64,000 nucleotides of DNA from Paracoccus subflavus. Lineage in GTDB: Bacteria > Pseudomonadota > Alphaproteobacteria > Rhodobacterales > Rhodobacteraceae. Positions 16,486 through 26,006 of the stretch are shown piece after piece (position 1 is the first letter of the stretch; every line of letters begins with the position of its first letter). The notes below the pieces were generated by a model. It worked only from the letters and a program-made list of their open reading frames with translations. It made no database searches and was not told the origin of the DNA. The DNA lies in NCBI RefSeq assembly GCF_004310345.1, contig NZ_SISK01000011.1:1-64000 (forward strand), written 5' to 3'. The position numbers and the translations under genes are program-made.

Positions 16486-17856
16486 ATGGCAACCGAAATC
16501 CTGATGCCCGCCCTGTCCCCGACCATGGAGGAAGGCACGCTGGCGAAATGGCTGAAAAAGGAAGGCGACGCGGTCAAATCCGGCGACATCATCGCCGAGA
16601 TCGAAACCGACAAGGCCACGATGGAATTCGAGGCCGTCGATGAAGGCATCCTGGGCAGGATCCTGATTGCCGAAGGATCGCAGGGCGTCAAGGTGAACAC
16701 CCCCATCGCCGTCCTGGTCGAGGAAGGCGAATCCCCCGACGCCGCATCCGCCCAGGCACCCAAGGCCGCAGCCGCCCCGGCCCAGGCCAAATCCGAAGCG
16801 CCTGCCGCGTCCGCCGTCGAACAGGTCAAGACGCCCGAGCCCGACCGCAGCCCGGACTGGCCCGACGGCACCAAGATGAAGACCATGACCGTGCGCGAGG
16901 CGCTGCGCGAGGCCATGGCCGAGGAAATGGAACGCGACGAAACCGTCTTCCTGATGGGCGAGGAAGTCGGCGAATACCAGGGCGCCTACAAGATCAGCCA
17001 GGGGTTGCTGGACAAGTTCGGCCCCCGCCGCGTCGTCGATACCCCCATCAGCGAGATCGGGTTTGCCGGTATCGGCACGGGCGCGGCACTGGCGGGCCTG
17101 CGTCCCATCGTCGAATTCATGACCTTCAATTTCGCCATGCAGGCGATGGACCATATCATCAACTCGGCCGCCAAGACGCTGTACATGTCGGGCGGGCAGA
17201 TGGGCTGTCCCATCGTCTTCCGTGGCCCGAACGGCGCCGCCGCCCGTGTGGCCGCCCAACACAGCCAGGATTATGCCGCCTGGTATGCCTCGGTCCCCGG
17301 CCTGAAGGTCGTGATGCCCTATACGGCCGCCGACGCAAAGGGCCTGATGAAGCAGGCGATCCGCGACCCGAACCCGGTGGTCTTCCTGGAAAACGAAATC
17401 CTGTATGGCCGCAGCTTCGAAGTGCCGGACCTGCCGGATTTCACCATCCCCTTCGGCAAGGCCCGCATCGCGCGGCAAGGCAAGGACGTGACCATCCTCA
17501 GCTTTGGCATCGGCATGGCCCATTCGCTGGAAGCCGCCGACAGGCTGGCCCAGGACGGGATCGAGGCCGAGGTGATCGACCTGCGCACCCTGCGCCCGAT
17601 CGATTATGCCACCATCATCGACTCGGTGAAAAAGACCAACCGCTGCGTCACGGTCGAGGAAGGCTTTCCCGTGGGCTCGATCGGCAACCATCTGTCGGCC
17701 TATATCATGGAAAACGCCTTCGATTACCTGGATGCCCCGGTGATCAACTGCACCGGCAAGGACGTGCCCATGCCTTATGCCGCCAATCTGGAAAAACACG
17801 CGCTGATCACCCCGGCCGAGGTGGTCGAGGCCGTGAAAAAAATCACCTATCGCTGA
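16486..17856 (+). CDS. pdhB: Pyruvate dehydrogenase E1 component, beta subunit, with lipoyl domain
   Basis: A 456-residue E1 beta with an N-terminal lipoyl domain (1-80, acceptor Lys43 in ETDKATMEF), an Ala/Pro-rich swinging linker (about 83-120), then the transketolase-like pyrimidine-binding and C-terminal domains (about 130-456). A lipoyl domain fused to E1 beta is an alphaproteobacterial feature that adds a second lipoyl arm to the complex. Its lipoyl-coding DNA is about 85% identical to that of pdhC. It lies 15 bp after pdhA. Confidence 0.96.
   Translation: MATEILMPALSPTMEEGTLAKWLKKEGDAVKSGDIIAEIETDKATMEFEAVDEGILGRILIAEGSQGVKVNTPIAVLVEEGESPDAASAQAPKAAAAPAQAKSEAPAASAVEQVKTPEPDRSPDWPDGTKMKTMTVREALREAMAEEMERDETVFLMGEEVGEYQGAYKISQGLLDKFGPRRVVDTPISEIGFAGIGTGAALAGLRPIVEFMTFNFAMQAMDHIINSAAKTLYMSGGQMGCPIVFRGPNGAAARVAAQHSQDYAAWYASVPGLKVVMPYTAADAKGLMKQAIRDPNPVVFLENEILYGRSFEVPDLPDFTIPFGKARIARQGKDVTILSFGIGMAHSLEAADRLAQDGIEAEVIDLRTLRPIDYATIIDSVKKTNRCVTVEEGFPVGSIGNHLSAYIMENAFDYLDAPVINCTGKDVPMPYAANLEKHALITPAEVVEAVKKITYR
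16495..16730 (+). repeat. Lipoyl-domain direct repeat, copy 1
   Basis: This 236-bp segment of pdhB aligns without gaps to 17878-18113 in pdhC. By hand count 34 positions differ (about 86% identity). Many differences are silent and long runs are identical, for example across the lysine that carries lipoate. Confidence 0.85.
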
Positions 17857-17868
17857 GGGGAACGCGTC

Positions 17869-19206
17869 ATGCCGACAGAAATCCTGATGCCCGCGCTGTC
17901 CCCGACCATGGAGGAAGGGACGCTGGCCAAATGGCTGGTCAAGGAAGGCGACGAGGTGAAGTCCGGCGACATCATCGCCGAGATCGAGACCGACAAGGCC
18001 ACGATGGAATTCGAGGCCGTCGATGAGGGCAAGATCGGAAAAATCCTGATCGCGGAAGGCAGCGCAGGGGTCAAGGTCAACACCCCCATCGCGGTGCTGC
18101 TGGAAGAAGGCGAGGACGCTTCGGCCGCGTCATCCAGCCCTGTGACTGCCAGGTCCGCCCCGGCAGCCGAAGACAGGGCCGCTGCGGAAAAGGGCTATGG
18201 TGGCCCGACCGGCGCGCCGGTCGCGGGTGACGCGGCAACGGCAAAATCCGCTCCTGCCCGGACCGATGGCGACCGGGTCTTCGCCTCGCCCCTGGCGCGC
18301 CGCATTGCCGCCGAAAAAAACATCGACCTGTCGGGTATCACCGGCACCGGCCCGCGCGGCCGGATCGTCAAGGCCGATGTCGAGGGCGTGAAACCCGGGG
18401 CAGCCAAGGCTGCTGCGGCACCTGCCGCCACGCCGTCTGCCGTTGTCGCCTCTGCACCGGCCGCGCAGGCCCCCAAAGCGCCATCGGCCGATGCGGTCCT
18501 GAAAATGTATGCCGACCGCGAGACGACCGAGGTGCAGTTGGACGGGATGCGCCGCACCATCGCCGCGCGACTGTCAGAGGCCAAGCAGACCATCCCGCAC
18601 TTCTATCTGCGCCGTTCGGCCTGGCTGGACGCGCTGATGGAGTTCCGCGCCATGCTGAACAAGCAGTTGGAACCGCGGGGCGTGAAACTGTCGGTCAACG
18701 ACTTCATCATCAAGGCATGCGCCCTGGCGTTGCAGCAGGTGCCCGATGCCAATGCCGTCTGGGCGGGGGACCGGATCCTGAAGCTGAAGCCGTCCGATGT
18801 CGCCGTGGCTGTCGCAATCGAAGGCGGGCTGTTCACCCCGGTCCTGAAGGACGCGCATCAAAAGACCCTGTCGGCCCTGTCGGCCGAGATGAAGGATCTG
18901 GCCAGCCGCGCCAAGACAAAGAAACTGGCCCCCCACGAATACCAGGGCGGCAGCTTTGCCATCAGCAATCTGGGCATGTTCGGGATCGAGAATTTCGATG
19001 CGGTCATCAACCCGCCGCACGGCGCGATCCTGGCAGTCGGCGCGGGTATCCAGACGCCCGTGGTCGAAAAGGGCGAAGTTGTCGTCCGCAACGTCATGTC
19101 CATGACCCTGTCGGTCGATCACCGCGTCATCGACGGCGCCCTGGCTGCGCAACTGCTGGAAGCCATTGTCACCCATCTGGAAAATCCGATGGGGATGCTG
19201 GCCTGA
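17869..19206 (+). CDS. pdhC: Dihydrolipoyl acetyltransferase, E2 of pyruvate dehydrogenase
   Basis: E2 forms the core of the complex and moves the acetyl group to CoA. The 445-residue protein has one lipoyl domain (1-80, Lys43), an Ala/Pro linker, a peripheral subunit-binding domain (about 138-172, [19 protein letters not shown]...), a second Ala-rich linker, and the catalytic domain (about 215-445). The catalytic [10 protein letters not shown] motif is near residues 415-424. It begins 12 bp after pdhB and is followed by a strong hairpin terminator. Confidence 0.96.
   Translation: MPTEILMPALSPTMEEGTLAKWLVKEGDEVKSGDIIAEIETDKATMEFEAVDEGKIGKILIAEGSAGVKVNTPIAVLLEEGEDASAASSSPVTARSAPAAEDRAAAEKGYGGPTGAPVAGDAATAKSAPARTDGDRVFASPLARRIAAEKNIDLSGITGTGPRGRIVKADVEGVKPGAAKAAAAPAATPSAVVASAPAAQAPKAPSADAVLKMYADRETTEVQLDGMRRTIAARLSEAKQTIPHFYLRRSAWLDALMEFRAMLNKQLEPRGVKLSVNDFIIKACALALQQVPDANAVWAGDRILKLKPSDVAVAVAIEGGLFTPVLKDAHQKTLSALSAEMKDLASRAKTKKLAPHEYQGGSFAISNLGMFGIENFDAVINPPHGAILAVGAGIQTPVVEKGEVVVRNVMSMTLSVDHRVIDGALAAQLLEAIVTHLENPMGMLA
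17878..18113 (+). repeat. Lipoyl-domain direct repeat, copy 2
   Basis: Partner of the pdhB copy at 16495-16730, spaced 1383 bp, in the same reading frame and orientation. The similarity stops abruptly at the linker on the 3' side, so the repeat coincides with the lipoyl domain. Confidence 0.85.
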
Positions 19207-19226
19207 AACGCCATCCAGACTGAAAA

Positions 19227-19251
19227 GGGGGGCGCCATTTTGGCGCCCCCC
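19227..19251. terminator. Bidirectional terminator between pdhC and the DJ-1 gene
   Basis: A perfect 11-bp stem GGGGGGCGCCA (19227-19237)/TGGCGCCCCCC (19241-19251) stands between two convergent genes. On the minus strand it is followed by TTTT, on the plus strand by TTGCCCATTTTC, so it probably ends transcription from both sides. Confidence 0.75.
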
Positions 19252-19330
19252 TTGCCCATTTTCACCTTTGCCAAAAACCCTCCCGGGTCGGGACAAAGCT
19301 CCCTCGGCAGCCGTGGGACGCAAGGTAAGG

Positions 19331-19849
19331 TCAGCCCAAGGCTTCCTTGATGGCGCCGACAAAGGCGTCCAGATCGTCGGGATTGCGGCTGGTGATGACG
19401 CCCCGGTCCACCACCACTTTTTCGTCCACCACATCGGCGCCTGCGTTCTTCATGTCGGTGCGGATCGAATCATAGCTGGTGAGCCGCCGCCCCCGTGCCA
19501 ACCCGGCCTCGGCCAGCAGCCAAGGCGCATGACAGATTGCGGCGACGGGCTTGCCCGCCTCGGCAAAGCTGCGGATCAGAGCAACGGCGGTCTTGTCGGT
19601 GCGCAGGGTGTCGGGATTGATGACCCCGCCGGGCAGGACCAGGGCGTCGTAATCGCCTGCGCTGACATCCGAAATCGCCTTGTTCGCCGTGACCGACTTG
19701 CCCCAATCGTCCTTGTCCCAGGCCTTGATGTCACCGGTTTCCGGCGCGGCGATATCGACCTGATGGCCTGCATCCTTCAGCTTTTCCAACGGGACGAACA
19801 GTTCCGACTGTTCGTACCCGTCCGATGCCATGATCAGAACCTTTGCCAT
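19331..19849 (-). CDS. DJ-1/PfpI family protein (YhbO type)
   Basis: A 172-residue single-domain member of the DJ-1/PfpI superfamily, closest in layout to the bacterial PfpI/YhbO group linked to stress resistance and protein or DNA deglycation. The nucleophile elbow AAICHAPW gives Cys106 with His107; the acidic partner Glu13 lies in GYEQSE. Function beyond the superfamily cannot be read from sequence. AAAAGGAG precedes the ATG. Monocistronic, with a shared terminator downstream. Confidence 0.87.
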   Translation of the reverse strand: MAKVLIMASDGYEQSELFVPLEKLKDAGHQVDIAAPETGDIKAWDKDDWGKSVTANKAISDVSAGDYDALVLPGGVINPDTLRTDKTAVALIRSFAEAGKPVAAICHAPWLLAEAGLARGRRLTSYDSIRTDMKNAGADVVDEKVVVDRGVITSRNPDDLDAFVGAIKEALG

Positions 19850-19906
19850 GATGGACTCCTTTTCGCGTTCAGCCCATCCAATGCGACCCGGCCCGCGAAG
19901 TTCCGG

Positions 19907-22900
19907 TCATTCCGCAGGTTGCCGGGGACGATTCAGCCCGGCCCGCCGGGCGATCCACCCCGTCAGCCGGTCCTGCCCGCCATGGATCACCGAAAACAGC
20001 GAAGGCACGAACAGCAGCGACAGCACCGTGGACAGCAGCAGCCCCCCGATCACGGCAATGGCCATGGGCGCGCGGAACTCGCCCCCTTCGCCGGTGGCCA
20101 GGGCCGAAGGGATCATTCCCGCGCTCATGGCGATGGTGGTCATGACGATGGGGCGCGCGCGCTTGTGAACGGCGTCAAGGATGGCCTCGCGCTTGGTCGT
20201 CCCCGCCTCTATCGCCGACAGAGCGAATTCCACCAGCATGATCGAATTCTTGGTGACGATCCCCATCAGCATCAGGAACCCGATCACGACCGCCATGCTG
20301 ATCGAATGGCCGGTGACGAACAGCGCAAGGATCGCCCCGCCGATCGCAAGCGGCAGCGACAGCAGAATGGAAACCGGCGTGATGAAGTTGTGAAACAGCA
20401 GCACCAGCACGACATAGACCAGCAGGATTCCCGCCCCCATGGCGATGCCGAAGGCACCGAAGACCTCGCCCATGATCTCGGCGTCGCCCGAAGGCTGGAT
20501 GCGCGTTCCCGGCGGCATCTCGATCCCGGCCCGGATCGCCTCGACCTGGGCGCTGACAGGCCCCAGCAACTGGCCGTCGGCCAGATTGGCGTTCACCGTG
20601 GTCTGGAATTGGCGGTCATAGCGTCCGATCTCGGTCGCGCCCGCAGAAAAAGTCACGTCTGCAAGCGCCCCCAGGGGGATCTGGCCCGATGCCGAATTGA
20701 CGCGCAGGCTCTGGATCTGCATCAGGTCTGCCCGGGCATCTGCATCGAGGCGCACGAGGATGGGAACCTGTTCGTCGCCGGCATTGAACTTGGCCAGGTT
20801 CGCCTCGACATCGCCGAGGGTGGCGATCCGCAGCGTGGTCGCCATGTCGCTGGCCGAAACCCCCAGTTGCGCAGCCAGATCGGCACGCGGCGTGATGCGG
20901 ATTTCCGGCCGTTGCAGCCGTGCCGTGGTGGTCACGCTTTCCAGCGAGGGCAGTTTCGCCATCGCCGCGGCCAGACGCTCGGCCGCCAGCGTAGTGCTGT
21001 CCTCGGTTGGGCCCAGGACATTGATGGTCAGGTCGTTCTGGCCATTTTCGTTCTGGAAATCGATGCGCATGTCCGGGGTCGGCTCCAGCAGCCGCTTGAC
21101 CTCGGCCTCCAGCTCGAACTGGGACCGCTCGCGGTCATCCTTGCTGCCATAGTTGATCATGACCCGCGCCTCGGTCACGTCCGATCCGTCGGAATAGAAA
21201 AAGACCGACCGGACCTCGGGCACCTCGTCGATACGGGCGGACAGACGGCGGGCGGCGTCTTCGGTGTCACTGATTGTGGCGCCCGGTGGCAGTTCCACCT
21301 TGATCTGGCTACGGCCGATGTCCGAGGCGGGGATGAATTCGGTGGGCAGCAGCGTGGCCGACCAGATGGATACCGCAAAGATCCCCACCCCCGTCAGCAG
21401 CGTCAGCCCCCGATGGCGCATGGTCCAGCCGACCACGGCCATCACCCGGCGCATGACGAAACCGTCCTTGCGATCGCCCGGATGGGACGCGCCCCGCATC
21501 AGATAGGCCGCCATCATCGGCGTGATGATCCGCGCCACCAGCAGCGAAAACAGCACCGACACCGCCACCGTCAGGCCGAACTGCTTGAAATACTGCCCGG
21601 GAATGCCGCCCATGAAACTGACCGGCGCAAAGACCGCGACGATGGACAGACTGATCGCGATCACCGTCAGGCCGATCTCGTTGGCGGCCTCCTCGCTGGC
21701 CTCATAGGCGGGCACACCCATGTTGATATGGCGGACGATATTCTCGATCTCGACGATGGCATCGTCCACCAAAATACCCGTAACCAGCGTAATCCCCAAA
21801 AGGCTGATGCCGTTCAGCGTAAAGCCCAGCCAGTGCATCACGAAGAACGTGGGGATGATCGACAGGGGCAACGCCACGGCGGCAACAAGCGTCGCGCGCC
21901 AGTTACGCAGGAACAAAAACACCACGATCACCGCCAGCGCCGCCCCTTCGTAAAGGGTGGTCATGGCGCTGTGATAGCTGGCCTGGGTATAGGTGGTCGC
22001 ATCGTCGATCAGGGTGATGCGAGTGTCGGGATACTGGTCGGCGATCTGCGCCAGGCGTTCCTTGGCCCCGTCCCCCGCCGCCAGATCCGAGGCGCCGGTG
22101 GCCCGGTAGATGCCAAAGGCCACCACCGGCTGGCCGTCCAGCAGGGCAAAGCTGCGTTCGTCGGCGGCGCCGTCGCTGACCCGGCCAAGCTGGTCCAGCC
22201 GGACCGTGCGCCCGCCAGCGATGGTGATCGGGGTCGCCGTCAGAAGATCCACGGTATCCGCCGCGCCCAGGGCGCGGATCGAATATTCCCGCCCGGCCAG
22301 ATCGCCCCGCCCGCCACCCAGGTCGATGTTCCGCGCCCGAAGCTGGTTCGACACGTCCGCCGCCGTCAGCCCATGAGCCAGCAGACGGTCGGGGTCAAGA
22401 TCCACCCTGATCTCGCGCGCGGCACCGCCGATGCGGGTGGTCTTGCCGATGCCGTCCACCGTGGACAGGTCGCGCCCGATCACGTCGTCCACGAATTTCG
22501 ACAGCGACTCGATGGACTGGCCCGGATCGCTGACAGCATAGGTCAGGATCGGCATTCCCATCACGTCCAGCCGCCGCACCAGGGGTTCGTTGATGCTTTC
22601 GGGCAGTTGCGCCCGGACGTTCGACACCGCGTCCTTGACGTCGTTCACCGCCCGGTCGCTGTCCGTTTCCAGTTCGAATTCCACCACAATGGCCGCCGAA
22701 CTGTCCATCGCGGTCGAGGTGATGTGGCGCACGCCGGTGACGGATGCGATGCTGTCCTCGACCGGCTGGACGATCTGAGATACGATCTCGCTGGGCGCGG
22801 CGCCGGGCTGGGCGATGGTGACCTGGACGATGGGCAGGTCGATATTGGGCATCGCCGTGACCGGCAGGCGCATGAAGCTGTAAAGCCCGACCACCAGCAG

Positions 22901-22960
22901 GACCAGAAACACTGCGATGGGTGGAACCGGATGGCGGATCGACAGGGTGGAAAAGTTCAT
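19907..22960 (-). CDS. RND efflux transporter permease
   Basis: A 1017-residue inner-membrane proton antiporter of the HAE-1 (AcrB-like) branch of the RND superfamily. It has the membrane anchor near residues 11-30, two large periplasmic domains, and twelve expected membrane segments. The proton-relay pair is in GILVDDAIVEIEN (about residue 398). The start MNFSTLSIRHPVPP was preferred over a frame open 41 codons further upstream because it is the family N-terminus. It overlaps the adaptor stop by four bases. No TolC-like gene is nearby, so a distant outer-membrane channel must serve it. Substrate unknown. Confidence 0.94.
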   Translation of the reverse strand: MNFSTLSIRHPVPPIAVFLVLLVVGLYSFMRLPVTAMPNIDLPIVQVTIAQPGAAPSEIVSQIVQPVEDSIASVTGVRHITSTAMDSSAAIVVEFELETDSDRAVNDVKDAVSNVRAQLPESINEPLVRRLDVMGMPILTYAVSDPGQSIESLSKFVDDVIGRDLSTVDGIGKTTRIGGAAREIRVDLDPDRLLAHGLTAADVSNQLRARNIDLGGGRGDLAGREYSIRALGAADTVDLLTATPITIAGGRTVRLDQLGRVSDGAADERSFALLDGQPVVAFGIYRATGASDLAAGDGAKERLAQIADQYPDTRITLIDDATTYTQASYHSAMTTLYEGAALAVIVVFLFLRNWRATLVAAVALPLSIIPTFFVMHWLGFTLNGISLLGITLVTGILVDDAIVEIENIVRHINMGVPAYEASEEAANEIGLTVIAISLSIVAVFAPVSFMGGIPGQYFKQFGLTVAVSVLFSLLVARIITPMMAAYLMRGASHPGDRKDGFVMRRVMAVVGWTMRHRGLTLLTGVGIFAVSIWSATLLPTEFIPASDIGRSQIKVELPPGATISDTEDAARRLSARIDEVPEVRSVFFYSDGSDVTEARVMINYGSKDDRERSQFELEAEVKRLLEPTPDMRIDFQNENGQNDLTINVLGPTEDSTTLAAERLAAAMAKLPSLESVTTTARLQRPEIRITPRADLAAQLGVSASDMATTLRIATLGDVEANLAKFNAGDEQVPILVRLDADARADLMQIQSLRVNSASGQIPLGALADVTFSAGATEIGRYDRQFQTTVNANLADGQLLGPVSAQVEAIRAGIEMPPGTRIQPSGDAEIMGEVFGAFGIAMGAGILLVYVVLVLLFHNFITPVSILLSLPLAIGGAILALFVTGHSISMAVVIGFLMLMGIVTKNSIMLVEFALSAIEAGTTKREAILDAVHKRARPIVMTTIAMSAGMIPSALATGEGGEFRAPMAIAVIGGLLLSTVLSLLFVPSLFSVIHGGQDRLTGWIARRAGLNRPRQPAE

Positions 22961-24126
22961 GGCGCGGCCTGGGCCACCGGGACCGGACGCACTTGATCGC
23001 CGGTGCGGAAAAAGGCGCCCGACCGGGCGATCACCTGTTCCCCTGCAATCACGCCGTCCACGATTTCGCGCTGGCCGTTCCACAACACGCCGGTGCGGAC
23101 AGGGCGGCTTTCGACAGTGCCGTTCCGGACGACCTGAACCCGCTCGCCTGCGTCGTCGGCCAGCACCGCCCCCGCCGGAACGGTGACGGCGTGGCGCCGG
23201 TCGGTGATGACCCAGCCACTGGCGAACTGGCCGATCCTGATCCCCTCGGCCCGGTCCAGGGCGATCCGCATCACGCCCAGCCGGGTGACCGGATCGACCG
23301 ATGGCGGAACCAGGCGGACCCGCCCGGCCACCGTGCCTGCGCCCGCCACCGTGATTTCAGCCGGATCGCCTACCTTCAGCGCCGGCAGGGCGGTTTCGAT
23401 CACCTCGGCCGACACCTCGACGGCGCCATCAGCCAGCAGGGTGAACAGCGGATCGCCACCGCTACCGGCAAGCGCGCCCAGTTCCGCCCGGCGTTCGACA
23501 ACGACCCCCGCAACCGGAGCCGCGATCTCGGCCCGGTCAAGGTTCATCTGGGCGATCCGCTGCGCGGCCTCGGCCTGTGCCAGGGCCGCGCGGGCCACCG
23601 CCAGCCCATCGGCGGCAGACGCGGCCTGTGCACGGGCATTGGCCTCGGTTGCGACGGCATCGTCCAGCGTCGATTGCGGCGCGGTGCCGCCCGTGCGCAG
23701 CCGCTGCACCCGTTCCAGCGTCGTGCGCGCCTGCGTCAGCAGCGCCTCGGCGCTGTCGATGGTGCTCTGGGCCTGACGAACGCTGGCTTCGGCACGCTGG
23801 TATTCCGCGCGGGCCTGCTCAAGCTGCACCGTCAGCGTGTCGGTGGCCAGTCGCGCCAGAACCTGGCCCTGGGCCACGCTGTCGCCGGCCTCGACCAGGA
23901 TCTCCACGATCTCGTAGCCCGCGACCCGCGGAAAGACCTGCACCTCTTGCCGGGCGACGACCGAGCCCGAGACCGGAACGCGGGCCTGGACTTCGGACTG
24001 CGAGGCCGGCTCGACCGTGACGGACGGCAGGGATGGCCCGGATGGCGTGGCGGCAATGGCCGCTTCGTTGGCCAGGGCCGACAGCGGCAGGACCAGAACG
24101 GCAAAAAGAACGGAAAGGAAACGCAT
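22957..24126 (-). CDS. RND efflux periplasmic adaptor subunit
   Basis: A 389-residue membrane-fusion protein linking the RND permease to an outer-membrane channel. A cleavable signal peptide (MRFLSVLFAVLVLPLSALA, 1-19) is followed by a lipoyl/barrel-sandwich half (VFPRVAGYEIVEILVEAGD), a long alpha-helical hairpin rich in Ala/Gln/Glu (about 110-190), the second sandwich half (AEIAAPVAGVVVERRAELG) and beta-barrel domains. It is the first gene of the two-gene operon, with a promoter-like sequence just upstream. Confidence 0.92.
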   Translation of the reverse strand: MRFLSVLFAVLVLPLSALANEAAIAATPSGPSLPSVTVEPASQSEVQARVPVSGSVVARQEVQVFPRVAGYEIVEILVEAGDSVAQGQVLARLATDTLTVQLEQARAEYQRAEASVRQAQSTIDSAEALLTQARTTLERVQRLRTGGTAPQSTLDDAVATEANARAQAASAADGLAVARAALAQAEAAQRIAQMNLDRAEIAAPVAGVVVERRAELGALAGSGGDPLFTLLADGAVEVSAEVIETALPALKVGDPAEITVAGAGTVAGRVRLVPPSVDPVTRLGVMRIALDRAEGIRIGQFASGWVITDRRHAVTVPAGAVLADDAGERVQVVRNGTVESRPVRTGVLWNGQREIVDGVIAGEQVIARSGAFFRTGDQVRPVPVAQAAP

Positions 24127-24158
24127 GTCTCAGCCCGATGTCCCGTGGCCCTGCCACC

Positions 24159-24187
24159 AATCTAGGGGCGCAAAGCCGTGCCAACAA
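24159..24187 (-). promoter_or_regulatory. Promoter of the RND operon
   Basis: Minus-strand TTGTTG (24187-24182) and TAGATT (24164-24159) are separated by 17 bp, giving a short leader before the adaptor ATG at 24126. No adjacent regulator gene of the TetR or MarR type is present. Confidence 0.45.
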
Positions 24188-24206
24188 CGTGCCGTAATGC
24201 CGCTGC

Positions 24207-24977
24207 CTAGAAATTGACCGAAACCCCCGGCAGGTTCAGTTCTGCAACAAGGTCGCGCAGTTCCTGCCGGGCAGCGATGTTGGACATGGACAACTGTTCG
24301 GTGCCGATGTCTTTCAGGTCAAGCAGCGTCAGCCCGCGCGGAAACAGTTCGCGAAAGATCACCCGTTCCGAAAAGCCCGGCGCGACCCGGAATCCGATGC
24401 GCTTGGACAGCGTCTGCAAGGCACCGCCGACCTTGCGCTTGTTGTGCATCTGCTGGGTGCCCAGGCGGTTGCGCAGGACCAGCCAGTCGATCGGCCCGGC
24501 GCCCGCCTGGGCCCGCATCTGACGCGCGGCCCAGACCATTTCCGCATAGATCGAGGGCCCGAGGATCCTGCCTTCGGGCGACAGGCGGGCCAGCAGGTCA
24601 AAGTCGATAAAGCTGTCGTTCATCGGCGTGATCAGCGTGTCGGCCAGCGTATGGGCCATCTGGCTCAGCCTGGTATGGGATCCGGGACAGTCCAACAGGA
24701 TGAAGTCACAGGATTTTTCCAGTTCGGTCAGCGCGGGTGTCAGCGGATCGGCGCCATCGCCCAGCGCGCCGATCAGCGGCATTGGCAGGCTCAGCCCTTC
24801 GCGCTGGACGAAATGGGCACGGTTTTCCAGATAGCGGCCAAAGCTGCGCTGGCGCACGTCCAGATCCAGCCCGCCGACGCGGTGGCCCATGCGCACCAGC
24901 GCGGTCGCCAGATGCATCGAGGTGGTGGATTTCCCCGAGCCGCCCTTTTCGTTGCCGACAACAATGATATGCGCCAC
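24207..24977 (-). CDS. mipZ: Division-plane positioning ATPase MipZ
   Basis: MipZ is a ParA/MinD-type ATPase that in alphaproteobacteria forms a polar gradient with ParB and keeps FtsZ rings away from the poles. The 256-residue protein has the deviant Walker A NEKGGSGKST (9-18), the LDLDVRQRSFGRYLENR segment and FILLDCPGS (Walker B region), all typical of MipZ rather than ParA. I chose the GTG at 24977, which opens the P-loop domain after the ribosome site AAGGGG; the frame extends upstream without conserved sequence. Confidence 0.93.
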   Translation of the reverse strand: MAHIIVVGNEKGGSGKSTTSMHLATALVRMGHRVGGLDLDVRQRSFGRYLENRAHFVQREGLSLPMPLIGALGDGADPLTPALTELEKSCDFILLDCPGSHTRLSQMAHTLADTLITPMNDSFIDFDLLARLSPEGRILGPSIYAEMVWAARQMRAQAGAGPIDWLVLRNRLGTQQMHNKRKVGGALQTLSKRIGFRVAPGFSERVIFRELFPRGLTLLDLKDIGTEQLSMSNIAARQELRDLVAELNLPGVSVNF

Positions 24978-25097
24978 ATGCCGCCCCTTGCCGTCCCTTA
25001 TCCGGGCGAAACCTATCCGCGCGTACAGGCGAAGAAAAGCGCCGCCCTGCAATCGGCACGGGCAGTGGTGCGCCAAGGACGCGCCTTGTCAGAAAGG

Positions 25098-26006
25098 TCA
25101 GGCCGCCCGGACCGGTTCGTCCGATTTCAGCAGCATCGCCAATGCGCCCAAGGTGGCCAGGATGCCCGGCAACAGCGCAGGGCCGGGCAGACCATGGCCC
25201 AGGGCGGCTTCGGTCAGGATGACCCACAAGGGCGTCAGATAGGTATAGGCCATGACCTTGGCGGCAGGCAGGCGCAACGCGGCATACTGGACCAGCATGG
25301 TGGTGACGGCGCTGGCAAAGACCGCCACATAGAAGATCGTCAACCAGACGATGGCCGGCAGCGCGCCCCAGGCGGTTGCGGTCAGCGCGCCCCATCCCCA
25401 CAGCGCCGTCAGCAGGCCCCCCGCCACCAGCGTGCCGAGCGAGGAGATCAGCGGCCCCTCGCCCCGGTTCAGCCGGCGCACCAGGGGGGTATAAAGCGCA
25501 TGCAGCGCGCAGCCGACGAAATAGATCGCCTCGCCCCGCCCGATGTCCAGCCGCAGCAGCGCGGCCGGATCGCCGCGAAAGATCACCCACAGCGCCCCTG
25601 CGCCACCCAGGGCCAGCGCCGCCGCCAGATGCCCTGTCATCCGCTGCCGCAGCAGCCACCAGCCAAAGCCCGCCGCCATGATCGGGGTCAGGGTAAAGAC
25701 CGCGCTCGCCGCGACGGCGGGGGCGGTCTTCAGCCCCTCGAACATCAGCACGAAATAGCCGGCAAAGGCCCCGCCCAGCAGCAGGTACCGCCAGGGCGCC
25801 TGCACCAGCGCGCGCGGCCTGCCCCGGCCGGGAAACAGTAGCGCGATGCCCGCCAATACCCCCGCCGCGATGACAAAGCGCGCGACGGTGATCGCTGCCG
25901 GGTCGATCAGGTTCGCGGTCCTGACCCCCAGCGAGAACGACCCCGCTACCAGCGCCGAAAACAGCAGCATCGCGGCATGTCCGCGCAGGGCATCCCGGCG
26001 CGTCAC
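25098..26006 (-). CDS. DMT/EamA family transporter
   Basis: A 302-residue membrane protein with about ten hydrophobic segments and two EamA repeats, the layout of drug/metabolite exporters of the RhaT/YdcZ type. Substrate unknown. The GTG start at 26006 sits in a GTGA overlap with the upstream AhpD-like gene, so the two are translated together. Confidence 0.87.
   Translation of the reverse strand: MTRRDALRGHAAMLLFSALVAGSFSLGVRTANLIDPAAITVARFVIAAGVLAGIALLFPGRGRPRALVQAPWRYLLLGGAFAGYFVLMFEGLKTAPAVAASAVFTLTPIMAAGFGWWLLRQRMTGHLAAALALGGAGALWVIFRGDPAALLRLDIGRGEAIYFVGCALHALYTPLVRRLNRGEGPLISSLGTLVAGGLLTALWGWGALTATAWGALPAIVWLTIFYVAVFASAVTTMLVQYAALRLPAAKVMAYTYLTPLWVILTEAALGHGLPGPALLPGILATLGALAMLLKSDEPVRAA

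Noticed and set aside
19166..22996. A plus-strand open frame of 1276 codons opposite the RND permease, and similar long antisense frames (15385-17799, 49142-51970, 56952-58964)
   Set aside because: They are shadows of well-identified genes in GC-rich DNA, where stop codons are rare in some antisense frames. Their translations are low-complexity in His, Arg, Gly and Asp and show no domains.
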